Of a stretch of DNA of 64,000 nucleotides, positions 16,413 through 25,426 are shown one piece after another. Both the position numbers and the translations under genes were made by a program. A model generated the notes under the pieces. That model was not told where the DNA came from, did no database searches, and worked only from the letters and a program-made list of their open reading frames with translations. The DNA is from Rhizobium sp. WYJ-E13 (lineage in GTDB: Bacteria; Pseudomonadota; Alphaproteobacteria; Rhizobiales; Rhizobiaceae), in the NCBI RefSeq assembly GCF_018987265.1, contig NZ_CP076853.1, positions 434,001 to 498,000 on the forward strand, written 5' to 3'. The stretch's first letter is position 1. Each line of letters opens with the position of its first letter.

Positions 16413-17165
16413 GTGTCAAACGATCCGACCCATCAGTTCCAGATCTTCAAGATTGTGCCGATCGAGATCGGCGGGATTGATTTTTCGTTTACCAACGCAT
16501 CGCTCTTCATGGTGGCTTCGGCTGCTGTTGCCGCTGGCTTCCTTTATTTCTCGACCTCGAACCGCGCCGTCGTTCCCGGTCGTTCGCAGTCGCTCGCCGA
16601 AATGTCCTACGAGTTCATTGCCGGCATGCTGAAGGAAGGGGCGGGCACAAAGGGAATGAAGTTCTTCCCGTTGGTCTTCTCGCTCTTCATGTTCGTGCTG
16701 ACGGCAAACCTGCTCGGCATGTTCCCGTATTTCTTCACCGTTACCAGTCAGATCATCGTCACCTTCGCGCTGGCGATCCTCGTCATCGGCACGGTGCTCG
16801 TCTACGGCTTCTATAAGCACGGCTTCCACTTCTTCAATGTCTTCGTGCCCTCGGGCGTGCCGGGCATTCTGTTGCCGCTGGTCGTCGCGATCGAAATCAT
16901 TTCCTTCCTGTCCCGTCCGATTTCACTCTCTGTTCGTCTTTTCGCCAACATGCTCGCCGGTCACATCACGCTGAAGGTGTTCGCAGGCTTCGTCGCCTCG
17001 CTTGGAGCCCTCGGTGCAGTCGGTGTCGGCGGAGCCGTTCTTCCTCTGATCATGACCGTCGCCCTGACCGGTCTCGAGTTCCTCGTTGCCTTCCTCCAGG
17101 CTTACGTCTTTGCGGTGCTGACTTGCATGTACCTCAACGACGCGATCCATCCGGGCGGGCACTAA
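16413..17165 (+). CDS. atpB: F0F1 ATP synthase subunit a
   Basis: 250 residues from GTG 16413; an AGAGAGAG stretch lies just upstream. The frame is open into atpI, but the N-terminus '[20 protein letters not shown]' fits the family. Five to six membrane helices; the essential proton-channel Arg is in '[19 protein letters not shown]', and the C-terminal '[18 protein letters not shown]' is typical. Subunit a forms the proton half-channels against the c-ring in the inner membrane. Second gene of the F0 operon. Confidence 0.96.
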   Translation: MSNDPTHQFQIFKIVPIEIGGIDFSFTNASLFMVASAAVAAGFLYFSTSNRAVVPGRSQSLAEMSYEFIAGMLKEGAGTKGMKFFPLVFSLFMFVLTANLLGMFPYFFTVTSQIIVTFALAILVIGTVLVYGFYKHGFHFFNVFVPSGVPGILLPLVVAIEIISFLSRPISLSVRLFANMLAGHITLKVFAGFVASLGALGAVGVGGAVLPLIMTVALTGLEFLVAFLQAYVFAVLTCMYLNDAIHPGGH

Positions 17166-17231
17166 GGATAACGACATCGACGTCAAAGGGCGTCAGTCAT
17201 TCGCCGCAACAACCATTTAAAGGAGTTCAAC

Positions 17232-17459
17232 ATGGACGCGGAAGCAGCAAAGTTCATCGGTGCAGGTCTGGCTTGCTTTGGTATGGCCGGTACGGCTCTC
17301 GGCCTCGGCAACATCTTCGGCAGCTACCTCTCCGGCGCTCTGCGCAATCCGTCTGCTGCTGACAGCCAGTTCGGCCGTCTGGTATTCGGCTTCGCCGTTA
17401 CGGAAGCTCTGGGCATCTTCTCGCTGCTCGTCGCTCTTCTCCTCCTCTTCGCCGTTTAA
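17232..17459 (+). CDS. atpE: F0F1 ATP synthase subunit c
   Basis: 75 residues with a strong AAAGGAG site eight bases upstream. Two membrane helices: the first rich in Gly ('[20 protein letters not shown]'), then the polar loop 'RNPSA', and the second carrying the proton-binding Glu in '[18 protein letters not shown]'. The c subunits form the rotor ring. The Arg-Asn-Pro loop and Glu, rather than Asp, agree with alphaproteobacterial c subunits. The strong ribosome site fits the high stoichiometry needed. Confidence 0.97.
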   Translation: MDAEAAKFIGAGLACFGMAGTALGLGNIFGSYLSGALRNPSAADSQFGRLVFGFAVTEALGIFSLLVALLLLFAV

Positions 17460-17537
17460 TATCGGTGGATTGACGGATCACGGCCTGCGAACAGCAGGCC
17501 GTGATCCTTTGCATTTGCAGTACACCTGGAGGTGAGC

Positions 17538-18158
17538 ATGTATTTTGTGACCCCGGCCTACGCTGAAGAGGTCCCGGCGGGAACCGCGACGGATGCGCAT
17601 GCCGCTCCGGCTGCCGGCGAGGTCCATACCGAGACCGGCGTTGCCGAAGGCGAGCACGCGCGTGGGCCTTTCCCGCCTTTCGATTCGTCGACCTACGCAT
17701 CCCAGCTTCTCTGGCTGGTGATTACGTTCGTCATTTTCTACCTGCTCATGCAAAAGGTCATCGCACCGCGCATTGGCTCGATCCTCGAGCAGCGTCACAA
17801 CCGCATCTCGCAGGATGTCGAAGAGGCCGGCCGCCTGAAGGCTGAGGCTGATGCCGCTGTCGCAACCTACGAAGGCGAACTCGCCGCTGCCCGCGCCAAG
17901 GCAAATTCGATCGGCACTGCCGCTCGCGACGCCGCCAAGGTAAAGGCTGAGGGTGATCGTCGCGCTGTCGAGGCAAGCCTGACCGAAAAGCTGAAGGCTG
18001 CCGAGGCTCGTATCGCCGATGTGAAGGCAAAGGCTTTTGCCGATGTCGGCGCCATCGCCGAGGAAACCGCAGCGGCCGTTGTCGAACAGCTCATCGGCGG
18101 CTCTGCTGTCCAGTCTGATGTCGCAGCTGCCGTTGCAGCAGCCAAGAAGGAGGCTTGA
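17538..18158 (+). CDS. atpG: F0F1 ATP synthase subunit b'
   Basis: 206 residues; ATG 17538 is chosen because GGAGG lies five bases upstream (GTG 17532 overlaps that site). An Ala/Glu-rich N-terminal extension, a membrane helix around residues 58-77 ('[19 protein letters not shown]'), then a long coiled stalk of Ala/Glu/Lys. The second b-type subunit is characteristic of photosynthetic and alphaproteobacterial enzymes and pairs with b in the peripheral stalk. It ends four bases before atpF starts. Also named atpF2 in rhizobial annotation. Confidence 0.93.
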   Translation: MYFVTPAYAEEVPAGTATDAHAAPAAGEVHTETGVAEGEHARGPFPPFDSSTYASQLLWLVITFVIFYLLMQKVIAPRIGSILEQRHNRISQDVEEAGRLKAEADAAVATYEGELAAARAKANSIGTAARDAAKVKAEGDRRAVEASLTEKLKAAEARIADVKAKAFADVGAIAEETAAAVVEQLIGGSAVQSDVAAAVAAAKKEA

Positions 18159-18161
18159 TCG

Positions 18162-18653
18162 ATGGAATTTGCTTTTGATGCAACTTTCTTCGCCTTTGTT
18201 GGCCTTGTTCTCTTCCTGGCGCTGATCGTTTACCTGAAGGTTCCGGGCATGATGGCGAAGTCGCTTGACGACCGTGCCGACCAGATCCGCAACGAGCTGG
18301 CAGAAGCCAAGCGTCTGCGTGAAGAAGCCCAGCATCTGCTCGCTGAATACCAGCGCAAGCGCAAGGAGGCTGAAGCCGAAGCAGCGCATATCGTTGCCGC
18401 TGCAGAGCGCGAAGCCGAAATGCTGACCGCTGAAGCGAAGAAGAGGACGGAAGAGTTCGTCGCCAACCGCACGGCTCTTTCCGAGCAGAAGATCAAGCAG
18501 GCCGAAGCCGACGCAATGAAGGCTGTTCGCTCCGCCGCAGTCGATCTCGCCATCGCAGCCGCTGAAGCCGTGATCGGTAAGCAGGCTGATGGCAAGGTTC
18601 AGTCCGAGCTCTTCGGTCGGGCCGTCGGCGAAGTGAAGACCCGTCTGAACTGA
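18162..18653 (+). CDS. atpF: F0F1 ATP synthase subunit b
   Basis: 163 residues, preceded by AAGGAGG inside the end of the b' gene. An N-terminal membrane helix (about 5-25, 'ATFFAFVGLVLFLALIVYL') and a long amphipathic coiled coil ('LAEAKRLREEAQHLLAEYQR', then 'KRKEAEAEAAH') form the peripheral stalk that ties F1 to subunit a. Last gene of the F0 operon, followed by a strong terminator. Confidence 0.95.
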   Translation: MEFAFDATFFAFVGLVLFLALIVYLKVPGMMAKSLDDRADQIRNELAEAKRLREEAQHLLAEYQRKRKEAEAEAAHIVAAAEREAEMLTAEAKKRTEEFVANRTALSEQKIKQAEADAMKAVRSAAVDLAIAAAEAVIGKQADGKVQSELFGRAVGEVKTRLN

Positions 18654-18674
18654 GCTGCAGCGCTGCAGGATTGG

Positions 18675-18706
18675 AAAAGCCCCGCTTCGGTGGGGCTTTT
18701 TGTTTT
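18675..18706 (+). terminator. Rho-independent terminator of the F0 operon
   Basis: AAAAGCCCC (18675-18683) pairs with GGGGCTTTT (18692-18700), loop GCTTCGGT type, followed by a T-rich tail. Placed 22 bases after the atpF stop codon. Confidence 0.9.
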
Positions 18707-18877
18707 TGGCAGATGCCGTGTGATTGGCGTGATGTGTGAGCTTTTGATGGCTGCGCGAAGCACCTAAGAGCAGCCCCTTGGGAACCGGCTCAGAAGCGCT
18801 CTGTATGAGGCAAATGGCCCCTCCGGCGCTTCCCGCCCCATGCGGCTCGCAAGGAAACGAGGCGGTGGCGCTGGAGT

Positions 18878-19570
18878 CTACTCCTCCAGCATCTCTCCAT
18901 TCACCTCTCCCACGACGCCGTCCTGGCGCAGTGGCCGGAAGCTCATCCGGTGCAGCGGGCACGGCCCGTGCTTCTCTATGCCGGAGCGATGCTGCGCCGT
19001 GCCATATCCGACATGAGCGGCAAACCCATATTCGGGAAACACCAGATGCGCCCGCGCCATCATCCGGTCGCGCGTCACCTTGGCGACGATGGAAGCGGCG
19101 GCGATCGAGACGGAGCGTGCGTCACCCTTCACCACGGCCTGCCCGGGGCAGTCGAGCCCTACAGGCACGTCCAGCCCATCCGTCAGTACATAACTTGCGG
19201 GTATGGAAAGGCCGCAAATCGCACGGCGCATAGCGTCGAGGCTTGCCTTGCGGATATCGGTTTCGTCGATGCGTGTAGAGCTGGAGGAGGCGATGGAGAC
19301 TGTTGCGGTCGCAAGAATTTGGACGAACAACTCCTCGCGCCGCTGCGCTGAAAGCTGCTTGGAATCGTTGAGACCCTCAGGAATGCGCTTGGGATCGAGG
19401 ATCACGGCTGCAGCGACGACAGGACCGGCAAGTGGTCCGCGTCCGGCCTCATCTGCGCCCGCAACAGGCCAGTGACCAGCCTTGCGGGCTTTCAGCTCCA
19501 GCCGGAAATCCGGCACGAGGGGAGCCTCTTCAAAGAGCAGAGGAGAATCGGGTGACGTGCGACGTTTCAT
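18878..19570 (-). CDS. rnhB: ribonuclease HII
   Basis: 230 residues. RNase HII signature '[19 protein letters not shown]' with the first catalytic Asp-Glu pair, '[16 protein letters not shown]', the Asp in '[10 protein letters not shown]' and '[17 protein letters not shown]'. It removes ribonucleotides and RNA primers from RNA-DNA hybrids in the cytoplasm. The N-terminal 25 residues are a poorly conserved extension. It is convergent with the F0 operon, and no ribosome site is obvious. Confidence 0.94.
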   Translation of the reverse strand: MKRRTSPDSPLLFEEAPLVPDFRLELKARKAGHWPVAGADEAGRGPLAGPVVAAAVILDPKRIPEGLNDSKQLSAQRREELFVQILATATVSIASSSSTRIDETDIRKASLDAMRRAICGLSIPASYVLTDGLDVPVGLDCPGQAVVKGDARSVSIAAASIVAKVTRDRMMARAHLVFPEYGFAAHVGYGTAQHRSGIEKHGPCPLHRMSFRPLRQDGVVGEVNGEMLEE

Positions 19571-19735
19571 GCGGTTGAACTTCGCACGCCAACCCGATTT
19601 CCTGCAAGCCCCCGGATCAGGGCGGCGACGGCCGGGGGCGGTCCAGCGGATGGTGCGGTCAGGGCCATCCGCGGGAATTGCGTAAGGCAGAAGACGCGGG
19701 GCAGGTCTTCTTTACGCCTCACGCAAGCTCGTTAA

Positions 19736-20893
19736 TCACAGCAGCGAAAGCTGCACGCCGCTGCCATTGGGCGGCACAAACAAGTCGTCGCGCAGGGCAA
19801 GGCTTCGACGGGTCAGCTCAAGCCGCTTTGCCGCCATCTCGAAGCGGCGGGCGATCTGCCAGGCATAGGGTCCCGCACCCTTCATGCGCTTGCCGAACTC
19901 GGCATCATAATCCTTGCCGCCGCGCATCGAGCGCACCAGCGACATGACATGGCGATAACGATCAGGATAATTCTGCAACAGCCAATCGCGGAACAGCGGG
20001 CTCACTTCCAGCGGCAGCCGCAGAAGCACATAGCTCGCTTCTTCAGCACCCGCCGCCTTGGCGGCATCCAGGATGCGTTCCAGCTCGTGATCGTTGAGTG
20101 CGGGGATGACCGGCGCGGCCATCACTGACGTACGCACACCAGCCTCGGAAAGCCCACGGATCGCCTCCAGCCTGCGCGTCGGCGTCGATGCCCGCGGTTC
20201 CATGAGGCGGGCAAGTTTGCGGTCGAGCGTCGTCACTGAAATGCCGACACGCACGAGGTTCTTTGCCGCCATCTCCGTGAGGATATCGAGGTCGCGCAGG
20301 ATCATCGCCGACTTGGTGACGATCGCCACGGGATGATTGGCCTTATTCAGCACTTCGAGGAGTTGCCGCATGACGCGCCATTCCTTCTCGATCGGCTGAT
20401 AGGGGTCGGTATTGGTACCAATCGCGATGACGCGCACCTTATAGCCCGGCTTGGCGAGTTCGCGCTCCAGAAGCTTAGGCGCATCCGGCTTGGCGAAGAG
20501 CTTGCTTTCGAAATCCAGCCCCGCCGAAAGGCCCATATAGGCATGCGTCGGCCTGGCGAAACAGTAGATGCAGCCATGCTCGCAGCCGCGATAAGGGTTG
20601 ATCGACCGGTCGAAGGAAAGATCGGGAGATTCGTTGCGGGTGATCGCCGTGCGCGGCTTTTCGACCTGCACATCCGTCTTGAAGGGCGGCAGTTCCTCAA
20701 GCGTCTGCCAGCCATCATCGAAGGTTTCGCGTTGTGTTGGCTCGAAGCGGCCGCTGGGGTTCAGCCCCGCACCGCGGCCGCGCCGCCGGTCAACTTCGAT
20801 GCGCAGCCCCGAGGCCGCGATCATCGCATCGGCAATATCAGCCGTATTGGCAGGCGCAAATGCGGCCTGCCCTGCAAGGGACTGTGGTCTCAT
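19736..20893 (-). CDS. PA0069-family radical SAM protein
   Basis: 385 residues from ATG 20893 ('MRPQSLAGQAAF'); a longer frame upstream is probably not translated. A Cys-X3-Cys-X2-Cys cluster motif 'CEHGCIYC' near residue 105 in 'NPYRGCEHGCIYCFARPTHA' marks a 4Fe-4S radical SAM enzyme; 'VIAIGTNTDPYQPIE', 'ITKSAMILRDLDIL' and 'VRVGISVTTLDRKL' resemble spore-photoproduct-lyase-like, SplB-related proteins. The substrate of this widespread subgroup is not known to me. It shares orientation with rnhB, with a 165-base gap. Confidence 0.85.
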   Translation of the reverse strand: MRPQSLAGQAAFAPANTADIADAMIAASGLRIEVDRRRGRGAGLNPSGRFEPTQRETFDDGWQTLEELPPFKTDVQVEKPRTAITRNESPDLSFDRSINPYRGCEHGCIYCFARPTHAYMGLSAGLDFESKLFAKPDAPKLLERELAKPGYKVRVIAIGTNTDPYQPIEKEWRVMRQLLEVLNKANHPVAIVTKSAMILRDLDILTEMAAKNLVRVGISVTTLDRKLARLMEPRASTPTRRLEAIRGLSEAGVRTSVMAAPVIPALNDHELERILDAAKAAGAEEASYVLLRLPLEVSPLFRDWLLQNYPDRYRHVMSLVRSMRGGKDYDAEFGKRMKGAGPYAWQIARRFEMAAKRLELTRRSLALRDDLFVPPNGSGVQLSLL

Positions 20894-21032
20894 CGGATTC
20901 TCCAGCGGCGGAAAACGCTCGATCCCGCTCGTTTTGATGATTAAATTCCTATCGGCAAAAAGAGAACAATGCAAGAACAAAATGAGGAAAGTCCCGCTGG
21001 CAAAATTTTGTGCGGCGCTCTATAAACAGGCA

Positions 21033-21551
21033 ATGTTGACTGTCGTTCTTGAATGCCAGGATCAGGAATCTGAGCTGGCCCAGACTCTATCGGTATTGGT
21101 GGCAGGCGCCGTGGAAGGCCTCGTCAGCGATGTGGTCGTGCTCGATCACGGCTCGCGCGACGGCACGGCCCGGGTGGCGGATGCCGCTGGCTGCCGTTTC
21201 CATTCACAATGGGATATCAAGGATATCATCCGATCCGCCCGCGGCGAATGGCTGCTCTTCGTCGAGCCGGGCGCAAGACCGCAGGCGGGCTGGATCGACG
21301 AAGTCTCGGAATATGTGGTCTTGAATAAGGTCTCTGCGCGCTTTACCGCCTCGCGTGTCTATCGACGCCCCTTTTTCCAGCGTGTCGGCCGTGCCAGACC
21401 ACCGCTGGAACTCGGCCTGCTCATGCCCAAGAAGCTTGCCGTATCCGCTGCAAAGAGCGGCATGCGCCTTACCGAATTCGTCAAGGCGCAGAAACCACGC
21501 CAACTCTCCAGCGAATTGATCCCTTCCTGGGTTGCCCGCGCTGCCCGGTAG
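21033..21551 (+). CDS. small GT2-like glycosyltransferase family protein
   Basis: 172 residues from ATG 21033 (AGG just upstream); the frame is open far upstream but that part overlaps the radical SAM gene on the other strand. The N-terminal half looks like the nucleotide-sugar fold of family 2 glycosyltransferases ('LTVVLECQDQESELAQTL', 'SDVVVLDHGSRDGTARVADA', 'IIRSARGEWLLFVEPGARP'). At 172 residues it is well short of usual GT2 enzymes, and the DXD equivalent is 'FVEPGAR', so catalysis is doubtful. It may be a degenerate or accessory protein of unknown function. Confidence 0.72.
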   Translation: MLTVVLECQDQESELAQTLSVLVAGAVEGLVSDVVVLDHGSRDGTARVADAAGCRFHSQWDIKDIIRSARGEWLLFVEPGARPQAGWIDEVSEYVVLNKVSARFTASRVYRRPFFQRVGRARPPLELGLLMPKKLAVSAAKSGMRLTEFVKAQKPRQLSSELIPSWVARAAR

Positions 21552-21622
21552 CGTGATGTTGTAGACAACAGGTCAGCGAAAATCTCCTCTTCTGCCGGAT
21601 TCCCGGCGAAAGGAGGTGCGTC

Positions 21623-21924
21623 ATGCTGCGCAATAAGGTCTACGGCCCGCTGGCCGTCATATTGACGATATTGGTGATCGCGCATCCGCTTCCGGCAGCA
21701 TCGCAGATGATGCGCAGTTGCGCAGGCCGATCCGAGATCGTCAGTACATTGCTGAAAAGCTCACGGCAGTCGGACTGATCAACCAGAACGCCATTCTTGA
21801 GGTTAATGCCGCCGAAAGCGGCACCTGGATGCTCGTCGTTACAGATGTTCACGGCATAAGCTGCGTAGTGCTGTTTGGTGATAGCTGGGACACAATGCCC
21901 AAGCTGCCGGGCCTTGCGACATAG
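21623..21924 (+). pseudogene. frameshifted small exported protein
   Basis: ATG 21623 has a strong AAAGGAGG site and opens a frame with a signal peptide ('VILTILVIAHPLPAASQ') that stops at 21776-21778 after 51 codons. The neighbouring frame then continues from about 21750 to TAG 21922-21924 with protein-like sequence ('LINQNAILEVNAAESGTWML', then 'VVTDVHGISCVVLFGD'). The whole interval is 302 bases, one short of 101 codons, which fits a single-base deletion between about 21730 and 21770. Without it, the product would be an exported protein of about 100 residues with a C-terminal beta-rich domain. A sequencing error is the alternative. Function unknown. Confidence 0.65.
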
Positions 21925-21947
21925 GGAAAGCTGCTGCTGTAGCAAGT

Positions 21948-22499
21948 CTACTTCGTCGCGCCGCGTTTCAGGTGCTCGTCCAGACGCGGCATGATCTCCA
22001 CGAAATTGCAGGGCATATGGCGGTAGTCGAGCTGCGCCTCTAGGATGCCGTCCCACGCATCCTTGCAGGCGCCGGGAGAGCCCGGCAGCACGAAGATGAA
22101 GGTGGCGTTGGCGACACCCGCCGTGGCGCGCGACTGAATTGTCGAGGTGCCGATCTTGTCGTAGGAAATCCGGTGGAACACCGCCGAAAATCCATCCATC
22201 CGCTTTTCGAAGAGTGGTTCCAGGGCGTCGGGTGTCACGTCGCGGCCAGTAAAGCCGGTCCCGCCCGTGGTGATGATGACGTCGATTTCCTTGGCTTCCG
22301 TCCAGGCCCGCACGCGTGCGGTGATCCTCTCGCGGTCGTCAGGCACGATGTCGCGGTCGATCAACTGATGTCCGGCTTCCGCAATCCGTGCCGCGAGCGT
22401 ATCGCCGGATTTGTCATCGGCCAGCGTGCGCGTATCCGAAACTGTCAGCACGGCGATACCGAGGGGAACAAAAGCGCGCGTTTCGTCCAAGCCTGCCAT
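21948..22499 (-). CDS. moaB: molybdenum cofactor biosynthesis protein B
   Basis: 183 residues. Two ATGs overlap at 22502 and 22499; the second is six bases from GGAGG and is preferred. MoaB/Mog fold with 'VLTVSDTRTLADDKSGDTL', 'VIITTGGTGFTGRDVTPDAL', 'FEKRMDGFSAVF' and 'FVLPGSPGACKDAWDGIL'. It binds molybdopterin and acts in its adenylylation step. Last gene of a minus-strand TPR-ispE-moaB run; its start overlaps the ispE stop codon. Convergent with the frameshifted small gene. Confidence 0.93.
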   Translation of the reverse strand: MAGLDETRAFVPLGIAVLTVSDTRTLADDKSGDTLAARIAEAGHQLIDRDIVPDDRERITARVRAWTEAKEIDVIITTGGTGFTGRDVTPDALEPLFEKRMDGFSAVFHRISYDKIGTSTIQSRATAGVANATFIFVLPGSPGACKDAWDGILEAQLDYRHMPCNFVEIMPRLDEHLKRGATK

Positions 22500-23392
22500 C
22501 ATACACCTCCTGCAAAAGTCTCCGTTGCCTGGAAATACCAGTCCGGGCGGGCGGCGTGAAGACGCTCGGCTGCACGCAACGCAGCAACGGGTGTCTCGAA
22601 GATGCCGAAGCAGGTCGCGCCAGAGCCGGACATGCGGGTGAAAAGCGCGCCTTCCGCTGTGAGCATGTTCGAAATCTCGGCGATTTCGGGAACCAGCTCT
22701 CGCGCCGGCGGCTCGAGATCATTGCGTGTCGCCCGTATGGCGTCCATCCAGTGCGGCGTTTTGATCAGGACCAGCGGAGGATTGTTCTTGGTCGCAAGCC
22801 GCCGGAAAACCTCGGGCGTGGAAACACCTTTCAAAGGGTTGGCAAGCACCATGGCGAAGGAGGGTAGGGCATCGGCCGTCTCGATCTCTTCGCCGATACC
22901 GCGTGCGATCAACGGCGCGCTTTTGAGGCACATCGGCACGTCGGCTCCAAGTTTCAGTGCCAGTGCGGCAATGGTGTCAGCCGGAAGTGCAACATCCCAC
23001 AGGCGCATCAGCCCGCGCAGCGTCGCTGCGGCATCGGCGGAACCGCCCCCGATGCCGGAAGCGACCGGCAGGTTCTTTTCCAGATGGATGCGAACAGGCG
23101 GAGCCCCGCCTGCCGCTTCCCGCAGCAGGTCACGCGCCTTCAGTACCAGATTGGTGCCGGGATCATCGGCAAGCACATCGGCGAACTGGCCGGAAAGCGT
23201 GAAATCATCGGCATCGGCAGCCGCAAAACCCAACCGGTCGCCGTGCCGTGCAAACGTCACCAGCATTTCGAGAAGATGATAGCCGTCAGGCCTCTGGCCC
23301 GTCACATGCAGGGCAAGATTGATTTTTGCGCAGGCGTCTTCAGCAATGGCGAAGTCGCCGAGCCCGGAAAGCAGCATGCCCGCTTCAGGCAT
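22499..23392 (-). CDS. ispE: 4-diphosphocytidyl-2-C-methyl-D-erythritol kinase
   Basis: 297 residues. GHMP kinase: 'ACAKINLALHVTGQRPDGYH' near the N-terminus, the ATP loop 'LPVASGIGGGSADAAATLR', and the C-terminal 'TRMSGSGATCFGIF'. The enzyme phosphorylates CDP-methylerythritol in the MEP isoprenoid pathway. It starts six bases after the TPR gene's stop codon; no strong ribosome site is visible, and Met6 is an alternative start. The polyprenyl synthase just upstream on the same strand uses the isoprenoid precursors this pathway makes. Confidence 0.95.
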   Translation of the reverse strand: MPEAGMLLSGLGDFAIAEDACAKINLALHVTGQRPDGYHLLEMLVTFARHGDRLGFAAADADDFTLSGQFADVLADDPGTNLVLKARDLLREAAGGAPPVRIHLEKNLPVASGIGGGSADAAATLRGLMRLWDVALPADTIAALALKLGADVPMCLKSAPLIARGIGEEIETADALPSFAMVLANPLKGVSTPEVFRRLATKNNPPLVLIKTPHWMDAIRATRNDLEPPARELVPEIAEISNMLTAEGALFTRMSGSGATCFGIFETPVAALRAAERLHAARPDWYFQATETFAGGV

Positions 23393-23398
23393 GCGGCG

Positions 23399-25231
23399 TC
23401 AGGATTTCTTGTCGACCGGCGGCGGCGTCACCGGCTGCGGGTCCGGCTGCTTCTTGTCGACGGTCTTAGAGTCGTCATCCTGTGCAGGCAAACCGTTGGC
23501 GACCTTTTCCTTGATCTTCGGGATCTGAGCTTCCTCGGGTTGCGAGGCGAGCGCCCGGTTCCACTGATAGACGGCTTCCAGCTTGCGGCCCACACGCCAG
23601 TAGGCATCGCCGAGATGGTCGTTGATTGTCGCGTCGCCAGCCTTGATCTGCGCCGCACGTTCCAGCTCGTCGACAGCATCGTTGTAACGGTTGAGGCGGA
23701 AATAGGCCCAGCCGAGCGAATCGATGATGTAGCCGTCGTCAGGACGGAGCTCGACGGCTTTCTTGATCATCTCAAGGCCTTCGTCGAGGTTGCGGTTCAT
23801 GTCGATCCAGGAATAGCCGAGATAGTTCAGAACCTGCGGCTGGTTCGGATTGAGGTCGAGCGCCTTGCGGAAGTTAGGTTCCGCCTGATCCCACTTCTTC
23901 AGCCGCTCATAGGCGATGCCACGCTGGAAGAAGACGCTCCAGTCAGCGCGGCCCGGCAGCGGCCCGATAACCTCGACAGCCTTGTCGTAATTGTCGGCCA
24001 TCGCCTGATAGTCTTTGGCGTCGGAAAGTACGCTGCCATAGGCGAGATAGCTTCTGACATCCTGCGGGTCGGACGTGATCAACGCCTGCAGGTGCTTGCG
24101 GGCCTCGTCCACCTTGCCGCCCTGGGCGAGCGCCAGGCCGAGCTGCAGTTCGGAAATGCGGCGCATCGGTGAATTCGCCGGCACTTTCTGGTAAAGCGCG
24201 ATCGCACGGTCCATCTGGTTCTGCTTCTCGGCAATGCCGCCGAGCAGCACCAGCGTATCGGCGCTGTTCGGATCAAGCGCGTTGGCCGTCTGCAGATAGA
24301 GCGAGACAATGTCTTCGGCGCCGTCACGGTTCAGCGCGCCGCCGACAGAGAAGAGCACGCCGGCAGCCCCTTCTTCGGCGCTCTTGACCTGCTGCTCCTG
24401 CTTCTCGCCTTTCTCTATGCTGTCGCGCAGCGCGTTCAGAGGTGCGTAGTTCGGCAGCAGGTTGTCACCGACCGAGACGGCGTCGAGCGCCTTCTGCTTG
24501 TTGCCCTGCGAGGCTTCGAGGCGGGCGAGCGCCATGATGGCGCGCAGGAAGGTGTCAGGGGCAGTCGCGCCGCCTTCCTTGTCCAGCACGGCATCGTTGA
24601 GATGCCGGCGGGCGGATTTGACGTCGCCGTTGACGATAGCGATCGCACCGGCATTGTAGTTCTGGAAGATGCGGACCCAATCAGGTCCCTTCATCTTCTC
24701 GACCATCGCGAGCCCTTCCTTGCCGCGGCCGGCGCCGACGCGCGCCCAGGCAAGCAAAAGGTCGTTCATCATGCGGTCGAGATCGTTCGGCCCGTCATAT
24801 TTCAGGATCGATTCCGCCGTCTTGAACTCGCCGCGGCGCATCGCATCCATGCCGCGCACGATCGTGGTAATCCGCTCGACGGTCGGGTCGCCCTTCAGGT
24901 CGTTGGCATATTTCACGCCATCCTTGATGTCGCCGTTGAGCAGCAGCGAGATCATCAGGCGTTGGCGGATTTCCGGATTGCCCGGCTCGATTTGCAAGGC
25001 TTTCTTGTAGAGCTCGATCGCCGTCGGATAGTCATGGTCCACATCGGCCGTGCGGGCAGCGAGAAACGCGCCCGAGAAAGTGGTGACGCTGTCCGGATCG
25101 AAAGTTACGGTCTTGCCGGCATCATCCGCCTTGGCCGCGTCTTCGGCGTTCACGCCGCCGATCCCACCGAGCGAAAGGACCGCCGCCAGGGCTGCGCTCG
25201 AAAGGAGACGGGTGACAAATCTCTGCCGCAT
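23399..25231 (-). CDS. exported TPR-repeat protein
   Basis: 610 residues from ATG 25231 (AAAGG eight bases upstream). Signal peptide 'LLSSAALAAVLSLGGIGGVN', then tetratricopeptide helices through most of the length; the clearest repeats are in the C-terminal third ('WDQAEPNFRKALDLNPNQPQ', 'AYFRLNRYNDAVDELERAAQ', 'GDAYWRVGRKLEAVYQWNRA'). A Lys/Pro-rich tail ends the protein. TPR proteins of this type scaffold envelope complexes in the periplasm or at the outer membrane; the specific role is unknown. First gene of the run with ispE and moaB. Confidence 0.85.
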   Translation of the reverse strand: MRQRFVTRLLSSAALAAVLSLGGIGGVNAEDAAKADDAGKTVTFDPDSVTTFSGAFLAARTADVDHDYPTAIELYKKALQIEPGNPEIRQRLMISLLLNGDIKDGVKYANDLKGDPTVERITTIVRGMDAMRRGEFKTAESILKYDGPNDLDRMMNDLLLAWARVGAGRGKEGLAMVEKMKGPDWVRIFQNYNAGAIAIVNGDVKSARRHLNDAVLDKEGGATAPDTFLRAIMALARLEASQGNKQKALDAVSVGDNLLPNYAPLNALRDSIEKGEKQEQQVKSAEEGAAGVLFSVGGALNRDGAEDIVSLYLQTANALDPNSADTLVLLGGIAEKQNQMDRAIALYQKVPANSPMRRISELQLGLALAQGGKVDEARKHLQALITSDPQDVRSYLAYGSVLSDAKDYQAMADNYDKAVEVIGPLPGRADWSVFFQRGIAYERLKKWDQAEPNFRKALDLNPNQPQVLNYLGYSWIDMNRNLDEGLEMIKKAVELRPDDGYIIDSLGWAYFRLNRYNDAVDELERAAQIKAGDATINDHLGDAYWRVGRKLEAVYQWNRALASQPEEAQIPKIKEKVANGLPAQDDDSKTVDKKQPDPQPVTPPPVDKKS

Positions 25232-25377
25232 TAGAAAACCTTTCTTCAGGGACGGCCGGAGCAACGCGCCGACCGCAAAATCAGTTGCAAACACTGATTC
25301 ACAACAGGATGGCTTTTTTGAAGCGGCCCTGCAAGAAATTCAGGCTACGTTCAAGGACGTTTGATTAGCGCACGCCG

Positions 25378-25426
25378 CCCAAAGCTGTGTAGGCGGTTTT
25401 GTGCCTAAGATCGCGACACGCCTTAG
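25378..25426. repeat. Rhizobium-type dispersed repeat, shortened copy C
   Basis: 'AAAGCTGTGTAGGCGGTTTT' followed by 'AAGATCGCGACACGCCTTAG' is a shortened form of the elements at 15636-15735 and 62988-63091. Its last bases provide the stop codon (25423-25425) of the polyprenyl synthase on the minus strand. Confidence 0.6.

Noticed and set aside
20598..21032. Longer N-terminus for the small glycosyltransferase
   Set aside because: The extension overlaps the start of the radical SAM gene on the other strand and has no family similarity; ATG 21033 with AGG upstream is better.
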